Below are positions 8,549 to 16,361 of a stretch of 46,616 nucleotides of DNA, one piece after another. A program made the translations under genes and the position numbers. The DNA comes from Corallococcus sicarius. Lineage in GTDB: Bacteria > Myxococcota > Myxococcia > Myxococcales > Myxococcaceae. Below the pieces are notes generated by a model. It worked only from the letters and a program-made list of their open reading frames with translations, ran no database searches and was not told the DNA's origin. The DNA is taken from NCBI RefSeq assembly GCF_003611735.1, contig NZ_RAWG01000037.1, positions 1 through 46,616 on the forward strand, read 5' to 3'. The stretch's first letter is position 1. Each line of letters starts with the position of its first letter.

Positions 8549-10215
8549 GACGCCATCTTCTCGAGCGGAAGGCGGACCGTGAAGCGGCTGCCTCCAGGCA
8601 CGCGGGTGTAGGAAACACTTCCTCCATCATGCGCACGGATGGCCGTGCGCACCATCGGCAGCCCGAGCCCGATGCCCTTCGACCGCCCCACCGCGAAGGG
8701 CTCCCAGAGCCGCGGCTCGAAGGCCGGGGGCACTCCGCCCGCGTTGTCCTCCACGACGAGCACCACCTCTCCGGCTTCGCGAAGGAGCCGGACCTCGACG
8801 CGAGGCGTGGTCTGCTGACCTATATCATGGGCCACGGCACCGGCTTCGACGGCGTTGCGCATGAGGTTGTCGACCGCGGAGACCAGCAGCGTCGGGTCCC
8901 CCTTCACGAAGAGCCCCTCCTGCAGCGTGGTCTCGATGGCGACATCCGCTGCTTCCGGCAGGAGCCTCACGGCTTGAAGCGCGTCCTGGACGAGCAGGTG
9001 CATCTCACAGCTGCGCCGCTGCGTGGACTGCGGGGAAGCAAAGCTCAGCAAGGAGCGGGCAAGGTGGCCGAGCCGGTCCGCCTGGGAACGCAGCGCCTGG
9101 ACGGGCAGGGTCGTCTCCCCTCCCTTCGCGCGAATCATGCTGAGCGCGGCCTGCATGCTGTTGAGCGCGTTCTTCACCTCGTGGGCGATGAGCGAGGAGG
9201 CCGTGCCGAGCGCCGCCATCGTCTCCTGGTGCCGCAAGCGCTCTTCGGCGGCCACCAGCGAACGGTAGGAGCGACGCAGGAGCACCGTGAAGAGGAGGAG
9301 CACGCCGCCGAGCAGCGCGGAGTGAAAGCCGAGCTGGCCGAGGTAGCGGCGCTTGAGCATCTCGCGATCCCGCGCCTCGTCATCGAGCACGGCGAGCAGC
9401 ATGTCGGTTCCGGGAACGAGCGCCGCCGCGCCGAGCAGCCGCGTGCCTCCGAGCGAGACAGCCCCGGGAGCGTCCACCAGCGGGCGGAGGTGGGTGGCGA
9501 GCTCCGGCTGGCGCAAGAGGGGCGGGGGCGCTGCCGGCAGGAGGAGCCGACCGCGCTCGCCGAGCAGGGCGACCATGGACTCGTCCGTCCCGCGAGGGGT
9601 CGTCGGGAGCAGCTCGTTCGCCGTCGCGAGCTCGCCCACGAGCAGGCCCACGACGCGCTCGTCGCGCACGATGGGGACCGCGACCGCGACGAGCCCTCCG
9701 CCTTCCTCGTCCAGCAGTCCGACCGAAGCGACCCGCTGTTCCACGATCCGCCGGAACCACCTGCGCGAGGCGAGCGGTGTGCGCCCGAGCGGCATGTCCG
9801 CCGGGTCGCTCCACATGCGCTCGCCGCCCGCTGACACCAGCGCGACTCCCGCCGAGAAGAGGGACGTGTGGCCGAAGGCGTTCTCGAGGAGCGCGACCTC
9901 GTTTCCCGTGGCTCCATCCTCGGGTCTGAGCGACGGGTGCTCCGCGAGCCGTTGCAGCTCCGAGCGCAGCAGTCCGAGATGGGCGCCCAGGGCCTGGGCC
10001 TGGAGGCCCGCGCGGTCCGACAGGTGGGCGAGGAGTTCGCCCTCCGCCGTCTTCACGTCCTCCTGGTAGGCCAGGAAGGGGCTCACGAAGGCGGCGCCCC
10101 AGAGGAGTATCAGCCCGACCACGGCGGACCGGCCTGCTTTTCGCTGCGTGCGAAGGAGCTCGCCCGGTGGGGGCACGAGAGAGGGCAGGGAGGGATGGGC
10201 CGCGGGCGACGACAT
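8545..10215 (-). CDS. Membrane sensor histidine kinase, partner of the NtrC-type regulator
   Basis: Sensor kinase of 556 residues. A membrane segment near 27-52 and another near 298-318 bracket a periplasmic domain of about 245 residues with a Cache-like strand pattern (VAVAVPIVRDERVVGLLVGEL). The cytosolic kinase core has the phospho-accepting His in SLIAHEVKNALNSM (about residue 345), the N box DNLMRNAVEAG, G1 VVEDNAGGVPP and G2 GIGLGLPMVR. The pattern is of the NtrB/DctB class that partners sigma-54 activators. Its stop overlaps the regulator start (ATGA, 4 bases), so the pair is co-translated. The periplasmic domain suggests it senses an extracytoplasmic small molecule, plausibly an anion related to the transporter cargo. 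The start codon has no strong ribosome-binding site and may be slightly off. Confidence 0.9.
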   Translation of the reverse strand: MSSPAAHPSLPSLVPPPGELLRTQRKAGRSAVVGLILLWGAAFVSPFLAYQEDVKTAEGELLAHLSDRAGLQAQALGAHLGLLRSELQRLAEHPSLRPEDGATGNEVALLENAFGHTSLFSAGVALVSAGGERMWSDPADMPLGRTPLASRRWFRRIVEQRVASVGLLDEEGGGLVAVAVPIVRDERVVGLLVGELATANELLPTTPRGTDESMVALLGERGRLLLPAAPPPLLRQPELATHLRPLVDAPGAVSLGGTRLLGAAALVPGTDMLLAVLDDEARDREMLKRRYLGQLGFHSALLGGVLLLFTVLLRRSYRSLVAAEERLRHQETMAALGTASSLIAHEVKNALNSMQAALSMIRAKGGETTLPVQALRSQADRLGHLARSLLSFASPQSTQRRSCEMHLLVQDALQAVRLLPEAADVAIETTLQEGLFVKGDPTLLVSAVDNLMRNAVEAGAVAHDIGQQTTPRVEVRLLREAGEVVLVVEDNAGGVPPAFEPRLWEPFAVGRSKGIGLGLPMVRTAIRAHDGGSVSYTRVPGGSRFTVRLPLEKMAS

Positions 10216-10269
10216 GCGCCTATCATCAACACATTTCGACCCGCGCGGCTCCTCCCCAGCGCCTCCGCT

Positions 10270-12345
10270 TCAGCGTGCTGGGGCAGCGGGCGCGACCGGA
10301 CGCTTCAGCTCGTTGACCACGCGCGTGGCGCCGTACACGTGCTCCAGCGCGGCGAGGATGCCGTCGCCGTGCACCGCCACCGCGCGGTTGGACTCGGGCA
10401 CGTAGGCGAAGCGGCCGCCCAGCGACGGCAGGTTGCCGTCGAAGATGAGGCCCACCACGTGCCCGTCGCGGTTCACCACCGGCGAGCCGGAGTTGCCGCC
10501 GATGATGTCGTGGGTCGTCGCCATGTCGAGCGGCGTCTCCTCCGGCACCTTCCCCTTCGCCTTCACCCACGGGTCGGGCAGCTTGAAGGGCTCCTTGCCG
10601 GTGTCGCGCCCGTACGCGCCGCCGAACGTGGTCAGCGCGGGCACGGGCTTGCCGTTGTCATCCCAGCCCTTCACCTGCCCGTAGTTGAGGCGGAGCGTGA
10701 AGGTGGCATCCGGCGCGCCCGCCGTGCCGTTCACCGCGAGGTACGCCTTCGCGAGCCGCTCGCCGTTGCGCTTGAGCACCGCCTCCACCGTGTCCTCGTA
10801 CTGCTTGCGCGACGCGCGCGTCTGGGCGTCCACCTTGCGCGCCAGGAGGATCATCGGATCCTTGGAGGCCTCCACCGCGGCCTTGCCTCCCTCCAGCAGC
10901 GCCTTGCGCACGTTCACGTCGCCCAGCTTCGTGCCACGCACCAGCGAGCGCGCGAGGTCCGCCGGTGCCTCCTTGCCCAGCACCAGTTTCACGAACGCGT
11001 CATCCGCGCCCAGCGTCTCGCGCAGCTTGTTGAAGCCGAACGTCATCCCCAGCGTCTCCAGCTCCGGGGGGATGGGCGCCTCGCGCAGGAGCTGCTGGCG
11101 CAGGCCGGGGAGCTGACCGTCGGTGTACTCGCGCAGGCGCTCCGCGTTGGGCTTGGGCAGCTCCTCCGCCGCGCGCACCAGCTGCTGCGCGTGGGTGAAC
11201 AGCTCCGAGCGGAACGCGTCCCCCGCGCCCTTCATCCGGTAGTCGTTCAGGGTCCGGCGCCACGTGTCCAGCGCGCGGGACGTCTCCTCCCACATGCCCT
11301 GGGTGGAGGCCTTCGCCTGGGGGTTCGCGTCGATGCGCTTCTTGAGCTCCGCCTCCTCCTGGCGCTTGCGCGCGAGCAGCGCGGGGTCCGCCAGCGCCTC
11401 CTGCCGGCCCTTGAGCGACTTGAGGCCGTTCTCCACGCTGCGCAGGCGCGCGCGCGCCATCCGGTAGCGGTCCGGCGAGCCGCTGGCGTACTCGCGCAGC
11501 ATCCCGCGCATCTCCGCCAGCGACAGCAGGGTCTGGGGCAGCGCCACGTCGCGCTGGAACTCCAGCTCCGCGACGGTGCTCTTGCGCTCGGTGCCGCCGG
11601 GGTGGCCGGAGACGAACACGAGGTCACCCTCCTTCACGCCCTCCTTCGCCCACGGCAGGTAGTCCGGGCTCTTGGCCGGGGCGTCGCCCTGCCACACGCG
11701 CATGAAGGCCACGTCGTAGCCGTAGCGCGGGAAGTTGAAGTTGTCCGCGTCCCCGCCGAAGGCGGCCATGGAGAACTCGGGGGCGAAGACGAGGCGCACG
11801 TCCTGGAAGCGGCGGTACTTGTAGAGCTGGTACTTGCCGCCGTTGTAGAGCGTCACCACGTCGCATCTCACGTCGGTGCCGGTGGCGCACGCGGCCTCCA
11901 CGGCGGCCGTCTCCTTCTTGAGCGCGGTGTTGAAGGCGGCGCCGGTGAGGCCCTTCGTCGCGGTGTTCATCCGCGCGGTGACGTCCGTCATCTCCACCAG
12001 CTGGTTGGCTTCAATCTTGGGACAGCGCCGCTCCTCCTTCGCGGACTTCGCCAGGAAGCCCTTGGCGAGCAGGTCGTCCTTCGCGGTGGTCAGGTCCTCG
12101 ATGCAGCCGCGCACGCAGTGGTGGTTCGTCATCACCAGGCCGTCCGGCGACACGAAGCTGGCCGAGCAGCCGCCCGCGAGCCGCACCGAGCCCAGGCGCA
12201 CCTTGTCCAGCCAGGCCTGGTCGGGCGCGAAGCCGTAGGCCTTCTTCACCGCGTCGGCGGGAAAGGCGTCATAGGTCCACATGCCCTCCTCCGCGGCGGC
12301 GGGGAGGGACAACAGCAGGCCGAGCGCGAGCAGTCTGCGGTGCAC
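10270..12345 (-). CDS. S46-family dipeptidyl-peptidase (DPP7/DPP11-like)
   Basis: Exported serine peptidase of 691 residues that removes dipeptides from the N-terminus of peptides. After a signal peptide (LLALGLLLSLPAAAEEG) come the catalytic His in LVMTNHHC, the catalytic Asp in FGGDADNFNFPRY, and the catalytic Ser in IIGGNSGSPV. Length matches the family (about 700). Eighteen residues after the Ser, in GLIFDGN, there is Gly. In characterised enzymes Gly at this place goes with hydrophobic P1 preference (DPP7), and Arg with acidic P1 (DPP11), so DPP7-type specificity is likely. It starts with GTG, preceded by AAGGAAG. It lies on the same strand 54 bases upstream of the sensor kinase. Role: extracellular or periplasmic peptide feeding, fitting a predatory proteolytic organism. 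Confidence 0.92.
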   Translation of the reverse strand: MHRRLLALGLLLSLPAAAEEGMWTYDAFPADAVKKAYGFAPDQAWLDKVRLGSVRLAGGCSASFVSPDGLVMTNHHCVRGCIEDLTTAKDDLLAKGFLAKSAKEERRCPKIEANQLVEMTDVTARMNTATKGLTGAAFNTALKKETAAVEAACATGTDVRCDVVTLYNGGKYQLYKYRRFQDVRLVFAPEFSMAAFGGDADNFNFPRYGYDVAFMRVWQGDAPAKSPDYLPWAKEGVKEGDLVFVSGHPGGTERKSTVAELEFQRDVALPQTLLSLAEMRGMLREYASGSPDRYRMARARLRSVENGLKSLKGRQEALADPALLARKRQEEAELKKRIDANPQAKASTQGMWEETSRALDTWRRTLNDYRMKGAGDAFRSELFTHAQQLVRAAEELPKPNAERLREYTDGQLPGLRQQLLREAPIPPELETLGMTFGFNKLRETLGADDAFVKLVLGKEAPADLARSLVRGTKLGDVNVRKALLEGGKAAVEASKDPMILLARKVDAQTRASRKQYEDTVEAVLKRNGERLAKAYLAVNGTAGAPDATFTLRLNYGQVKGWDDNGKPVPALTTFGGAYGRDTGKEPFKLPDPWVKAKGKVPEETPLDMATTHDIIGGNSGSPVVNRDGHVVGLIFDGNLPSLGGRFAYVPESNRAVAVHGDGILAALEHVYGATRVVNELKRPVAPAAPAR

Positions 12346-12472
12346 GGGGAGTCTTCCTTGGGCAAGAGGGAAAAGGCGTCCGGTTCTGTCAATGCGGACG
12401 GGCGCGCGTCAACCAGGCAGGCCGCCGGGTATTCCGAGCCGGTGCGCGGGGGGTCGGGTATGCTGGGTCGCA

Positions 12473-13615
12473 ATGTCCGCGAAGCACCACGTGTACCTCG
12501 TCCCCGGTTTTTTCGGCTTCACCAACCTGGGCGAGCTCCTCTACTTCGGCCACACGTACGAGTTCCTGAAGAACGACCTGGCCCGCCGGGGGTTGAACGC
12601 GGAGGTGGTGACGGTCGTCTCGCACCCCACGGCGTCCATCCGTCAGCGCACCGCGGACCTGCTCAAGGCCGTGAACGAGACGGCGTCCGGCGACGACGGC
12701 CCCATCCACCTGGTGGGCCACTCCACGGGCGGGCTGGACGCCCGGCTGTTCGTCAGCCCCGGGGCGCAGCTGACGGAGGGGCTGGAGTTGGAGCCCTTCG
12801 CGCGCCGGGTGCGCACGGTGGTGACGCTGTCCGCGCCGCACGCGGGCACGCCGCTGGCCACGTTCTTCCTGGGGCTGTTCGGCCAGCAGCTCCTGAAGCT
12901 GTTGTCGCTGTTCACCATGTACGTGCTGCGCTTCGGCCGGCTGCCCCTGAGCGTGGTGTTCCGCTTCGGGCACCTGATGGCGCGCGCGGACAACCAGTTG
13001 GGGTGGAAGGCCACGCTGCTGGATCAGATCTTCGACCAGCTCCTGGGGGACTTCTCCAGCGAGCGGCGCGACGCGGTGGCGAAGTTCCTGGGGGACGTGG
13101 GGCGCGACACGTCGCTGATTCCGCAGCTCACGCCGGAAGGCATCGACCTGTTCAATGCCTCCACGCATGACCGGCCCGGCGTGCGGTACGGCTCCGTGGT
13201 GACGCAGTCCCGGCCGCCGTCCTTCCGCACGCGGCTGGCGGCGGGCATGGATCCGTACGCGCAGCTCACGCACACCATCTACGCGTTCGTGTACGGGCAG
13301 ACGCAGCGAATGCCGCTGACGCAACTGCCCCTGCACACGCCCGCGCAGACGGCGGCGCTGGTGCAGGCCTACGGCGCGATGCCGGGCCCCACGGCGTGTG
13401 ACGGCATCGTGCCCACGCGCTCGCAGGTGTACGGGCGCGTGCTGGCGGCGGTGCGCGCGGACCACCTGGATGCCATTGGCCACTTCGACCAGCCGGCGCA
13501 CCAGCCCCCGCACGTGGACTGGCTCATCTCCGGCTCGGGCTTCCGCCGGCCCCAGTTCGAGGCCATGTGGAAGGCCGTGGGCGACTTCCTGGTGGAGGAA
13601 GAGCCGCAGCGCTAG
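12473..13615 (+). CDS. Alpha/beta-hydrolase lipase
   Basis: Hydrolase of 380 residues. The nucleophile elbow is LVGHSTGG with Ser84. An oxyanion-hole segment VYLVPGFFGF opens the protein. The acid is likely the Asp of CDGIVPT and the catalytic His lies in ADHLDAIGHF, the standard order. A hydrophobic segment in the middle (LFGQQLLKLLSLFTMYVLRF) may be a lid or membrane contact. No clear signal peptide is present, so it is either cytosolic or exported by another route. It probably cleaves triacylglycerol or other esters. The ATG at 12473 begins the fold directly; the open frame extends upstream without support. Divergent from the peptidase gene across 127 bases, and its stop codon overlaps that of the convergent thioesterase gene. 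Confidence 0.82.
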   Translation: MSAKHHVYLVPGFFGFTNLGELLYFGHTYEFLKNDLARRGLNAEVVTVVSHPTASIRQRTADLLKAVNETASGDDGPIHLVGHSTGGLDARLFVSPGAQLTEGLELEPFARRVRTVVTLSAPHAGTPLATFFLGLFGQQLLKLLSLFTMYVLRFGRLPLSVVFRFGHLMARADNQLGWKATLLDQIFDQLLGDFSSERRDAVAKFLGDVGRDTSLIPQLTPEGIDLFNASTHDRPGVRYGSVVTQSRPPSFRTRLAAGMDPYAQLTHTIYAFVYGQTQRMPLTQLPLHTPAQTAALVQAYGAMPGPTACDGIVPTRSQVYGRVLAAVRADHLDAIGHFDQPAHQPPHVDWLISGSGFRRPQFEAMWKAVGDFLVEEEPQR

Positions 13616-14103
13616 CCGCGCTTGAACACCGCCAGGAAGCGCGCCTCCGCGACGCGCTGGCCGTCCGCGCCCAACAACTGCACGGGGATCCACGCCTCCG
13701 CCTTGTCGCCCTTCGCTTGCAGCGACGAGGCGAGCCCCGCCAGCACGTCCTCCGGGGGTTCGCACACCGCGCTCACCGCGCTCTTCGCCTTCGCGTGGAA
13801 CGCCACCTCCATGCGGTTGACGAGCATCTTGTACTGACTCGGCGGGAAGCGGCGGAAGAGCATCACGCCCATCGTCAGCTCCATCACCGTCACCTGGGCG
13901 CCCAGGTACACGCTGCCCACGTGGTTCTTCGTCTTGCGGTTGAGCGGCACCGTCGCCCTCACGCGCGCGTCCGTCACCTCGTCCACCCGGTAGCCCATCG
14001 CCGCCGCCAGCGGGACGATGTTCTTCACCGCGAGCGTCGTCAGCGCGTTCGCCGCGCCCGGTGACACCTGCCGCACCTTCTCCACCATTTCCAACGCGAA
14101 CAT
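13612..14103 (-). CDS. Hotdog-fold thioesterase-like protein (DUF4442/PaaI type)
   Basis: Protein of 163 residues with the strand and helix pattern of single-hotdog proteins. The segment KNHVGSVYLGAQVTVMELTMGV corresponds to the central helix region, and a C-terminal sheet ends AEARFLAVFKRG. Relatives hydrolyse acyl-CoA thioesters or are annotated DUF4442; the substrate is unknown. I use the ATG at 14103 because GGAGG sits 5 bases upstream, rather than a GTG four codons earlier that would sit against it. It shares overlapping stop codons (CTAG) with the convergent lipase gene and is divergent from the flavoenzyme gene across about 80 bases, so those two may share a regulatory region. Confidence 0.7.
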   Translation of the reverse strand: MFALEMVEKVRQVSPGAANALTTLAVKNIVPLAAAMGYRVDEVTDARVRATVPLNRKTKNHVGSVYLGAQVTVMELTMGVMLFRRFPPSQYKMLVNRMEVAFHAKAKSAVSAVCEPPEDVLAGLASSLQAKGDKAEAWIPVQLLGADGQRVAEARFLAVFKRG

Positions 14104-14184
14104 CCGGTCCTCCACCCTTCCCGACGAACGACTCCCACGCGCATCCTAGCCACCCGCCGCTTCCGGCATAGAGTCCGCCGCCCT

Positions 14185-15555
14185 ATGGACACCCGCGTGG
14201 ACGTGGTCGTCATCGGCGCGGGCCTCGCGGGCCTCACCGCCGCCCGGGACATCTCCCGCACCGGCGCCACCGTGGCCGTGCTGGAGGCGCGCGACCGCGT
14301 GGGCGGCCGCACCCTCACCCGCGACGTGGGCGGCGGGCTCGTGGACCTGGGCGGCCAGTGGGTGGGCCCCCGCCAGCGCCACATCCTGCGGCTCGCGGAT
14401 GGCCTGGGCCTTGCCCGCTTCGCCCAGCACCACCAGGGCACCAAGGTGCTGGAGGTGCGCGGCGAGCGTCGCACCTACCAGGGCAAGGTGCCGTCCCTGC
14501 CCCTCCTGTCACTCCTGGACCTGCAACGCACGGTGTGGAAGCTGGAGGGCCTGGCCAGACGCGTCCCCCGGGAGCGCCCCTCCGCCGCGCCCCGCGCTGC
14601 TGAATGGGACGCCCTCACCGTGGAGCAATGGAAGCAGCGCCATGTGCCCACGTGGGGCGCTCGCGCCGCGTTGGACATCGCCACCCGCGCGGTGTTCGCC
14701 GCGGAGCCTTCAGAGCTGTCGTTCCTGCACTTCCTCTCCTACGTGCACTCCAACGGCGGCCTCATGCCCCTCACCGAAATCGAGGGCGGCGCCCAGGCGG
14801 AGCGCTTCGTGGACGGCGCGCAATCCCTCTCACAGCGGCTCGCGGAGAAGCTTCCTCCGGGCCGCGTCATCCTCTCCGCCCCCGTGCGCGCCGTCCTCCA
14901 GGATGCTCGCGGCGTCAGCGTCACCACCGAGGACGGCCGGACCTTTCGCGCGCGCTACGCCGTGGTGGCCACACCGCCCGCGCTCGCCGAGCGCATCGAC
15001 TTCGGCGCGGACCTCCCCACCGCCCGCCGCCGCGTCCACGCGGACCTGCCCATGGGCAGCGTCATCAAGGTCGTGGCCACCTACGCCACCCCCTTCTGGC
15101 GCGAAGCCGGGCTGTCCGGTGAGGCCGTCAGCGACGTGGGCCCCGTGCGGCTGTGCTTCGACGACTGCGGCTCCGGCGGACACCACCCCGCGCTCGTGGG
15201 CTTCTTCCTGGGCGACACCGCGCGCACGTGGACCGGCCGCCCTGCCCAAGACATCCACCGGGCCGCGCTGGAGGGCTTCGCGCGCTTCTTCGGCGCCCAG
15301 GCGCTCACGCCGCTCGCGGTGGCGGAGCTGGACTGGAAGGCGGAGGCGTTCAGCACCGGCTGCTACGTGGGCCTGCCCCGCCCCGGCACCCTCACCGCCG
15401 TGGGCGACGCCCTGCGGGCCCCGTTCGGCCGGGTACACTGGGCAGGCACGGAGACGGCCATCGAGGGCTGTGGCTACCTGGATGGCGCCGTGGAGTCCGG
15501 CGAGCGCGCCGCCACGGAACTGGCCGCCCGCCTGACTGCTCCCAGCTCCACCTGA
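14185..15555 (+). CDS. Flavin monoamine oxidase-like FAD enzyme
   Basis: FAD-dependent amine oxidase of 456 residues. The Rossmann motif VVIGAGLAGLTAARDI is at the N-terminus, followed by LEARDRVGGRT and LDLGGQWVGPRQ, all characteristic of the MAO family. The C-terminal block with STGCYVG, RVHWAGTETA and GYLDGAVESGERAA aligns closely with monoamine oxidases. Cys393 falls where MAO-A/B carry the cysteine bound covalently to the 8-alpha position of FAD. It should oxidise a primary or secondary amine and release hydrogen peroxide. No signal peptide is seen. A hairpin follows 13 bases after the stop, and the next gene encodes Dps, a peroxide-consuming ferritin. Confidence 0.9.
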   Translation: MDTRVDVVVIGAGLAGLTAARDISRTGATVAVLEARDRVGGRTLTRDVGGGLVDLGGQWVGPRQRHILRLADGLGLARFAQHHQGTKVLEVRGERRTYQGKVPSLPLLSLLDLQRTVWKLEGLARRVPRERPSAAPRAAEWDALTVEQWKQRHVPTWGARAALDIATRAVFAAEPSELSFLHFLSYVHSNGGLMPLTEIEGGAQAERFVDGAQSLSQRLAEKLPPGRVILSAPVRAVLQDARGVSVTTEDGRTFRARYAVVATPPALAERIDFGADLPTARRRVHADLPMGSVIKVVATYATPFWREAGLSGEAVSDVGPVRLCFDDCGSGGHHPALVGFFLGDTARTWTGRPAQDIHRAALEGFARFFGAQALTPLAVAELDWKAEAFSTGCYVGLPRPGTLTAVGDALRAPFGRVHWAGTETAIEGCGYLDGAVESGERAATELAARLTAPSST

Positions 15556-15568
15556 GAGCACATGCCGT

Positions 15569-15606
15569 CTGGTCGCCTGGTCATCAAGCCGGCCGTGCGA
15601 CCAGGC
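15569..15606 (+). terminator. Two alternative overlapping hairpins after the amine oxidase gene
   Basis: CTGGTCGC (15569-15576) can pair with GCGACCAG (15597-15604), and GCCTGGTC (15575-15582) can pair with GACCAGGC (15599-15606). The 3' arms overlap, so the folds exclude each other. It begins 13 bases after the amine oxidase stop codon and lies in the leader side of the Dps gene. It could be a terminator or a switchable structure; no T-run follows. Confidence 0.45.
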
Positions 15607-15708
15607 GGGGCCCACACCGCCGTGGCGTCCCAGGGAGGCCGTCCCCACCCTTCCGGAAGCGCCGCGACGCCTTGCCGCGCGCAACCCACATAACGAGGGA
15701 TACGGACC

Positions 15709-16272
15709 ATGTACTCCACCAGCCACGTGAACCTTCCTCAGGATGCGCGCGAAGAGCTCATCGACATGCTCAACACAGTGCTCGCCAACGCCGTCGACCT
15801 GCACTGGCAGGTGAAGCAGGCGCACTGGAACATCCGCGGCACGCACTTCTACAGCCGGCACCTGCTCTTCGACGAGGTGGCCAAGCACGCGCGCAAGCAC
15901 GCGGACGCCTACGCCGAGCGCGCGGGCGCGCTGGGGGGCTACGCCCAGGGCACCATCCGCCTGGCCAGCAACAACAGCCAGCTGCCCGAGTACGACCTGC
16001 AGGCCGTGGACGGCGAGTCGCACATCCGCGCGCTGGTCGAGCGCGTCGGCCGCTACGCCGCCAGCGTCCGCGACGGCATCACCAAGTCGGACGAGGTGAA
16101 CGACCCGGTCACCGCGGACATCCTCACCCAGACGCTCGGGGAGACGGAGGAGGACCTCTGGTTCCTGGAGAGCCACCTCAACGGCGATGCCCGCGTGGGC
16201 GTCACCGTCCCGCCCCGGGGCAGCCCCCGCCGCGGCCGCGTCGCCGAGGACATCACCCAGGCCACCACCTGA
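15709..16272 (+). CDS. dps: Dps-family ferritin (DNA protection during starvation)
   Basis: Mini-ferritin of 187 residues that oxidises Fe(II) with hydrogen peroxide, stores iron and shields DNA. The intersubunit ferroxidase site is complete: His39 in QAHW, His51 and Asp55 in RHLLFD, Asp66 in KHAD and Glu70 in AERAGALGG. Spacing is that of E. coli Dps. The last 25 residues are rich in Pro and Arg (VPPRGSPRRGR), a basic tail that could contact DNA. Dps assembles as a 12-subunit shell in the cytosol. It is monocistronic: 153 bases separate it from the gene before, and a strong hairpin follows. The ribosome-binding site is weak (CGAGGG about 10 bases before ATG). Confidence 0.95.
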   Translation: MYSTSHVNLPQDAREELIDMLNTVLANAVDLHWQVKQAHWNIRGTHFYSRHLLFDEVAKHARKHADAYAERAGALGGYAQGTIRLASNNSQLPEYDLQAVDGESHIRALVERVGRYAASVRDGITKSDEVNDPVTADILTQTLGETEEDLWFLESHLNGDARVGVTVPPRGSPRRGRVAEDITQATT

Positions 16273-16285
16273 CGCCTGTCAGACT

Positions 16286-16309
16286 CCCGCGCAGGTTCTC
16301 CTGCGCGGG
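16286..16309 (+). terminator. Terminator hairpin after dps
   Basis: Perfect 9-base stem CCCGCGCAG/CTGCGCGGG with a 6-base loop, 13 bases after the dps stop codon. No T-tract follows. Position and stability make it the likely transcript end. Confidence 0.65.
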
Positions 16310-16361
16310 CAGGTCCCCATCCGTATAGAACGCGTCCCCGGATTCCAGGAGGGCGCGTCCC

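Noticed and set aside
9868-13170. Very long plus-strand open frame opposite the sensor kinase and peptidase genes
   Set aside because: It is Arg/His/Ala/Gly rich with no domain, and mirrors genuine genes with clear motifs on the minus strand; GC-rich codon bias creates such antisense frames.
15556-15708. Possible sigma-54 site before dps (a CTTGCC near 15673)
   Set aside because: No GG lies 10 bases before the GC pair, so the essential -24 element is missing.
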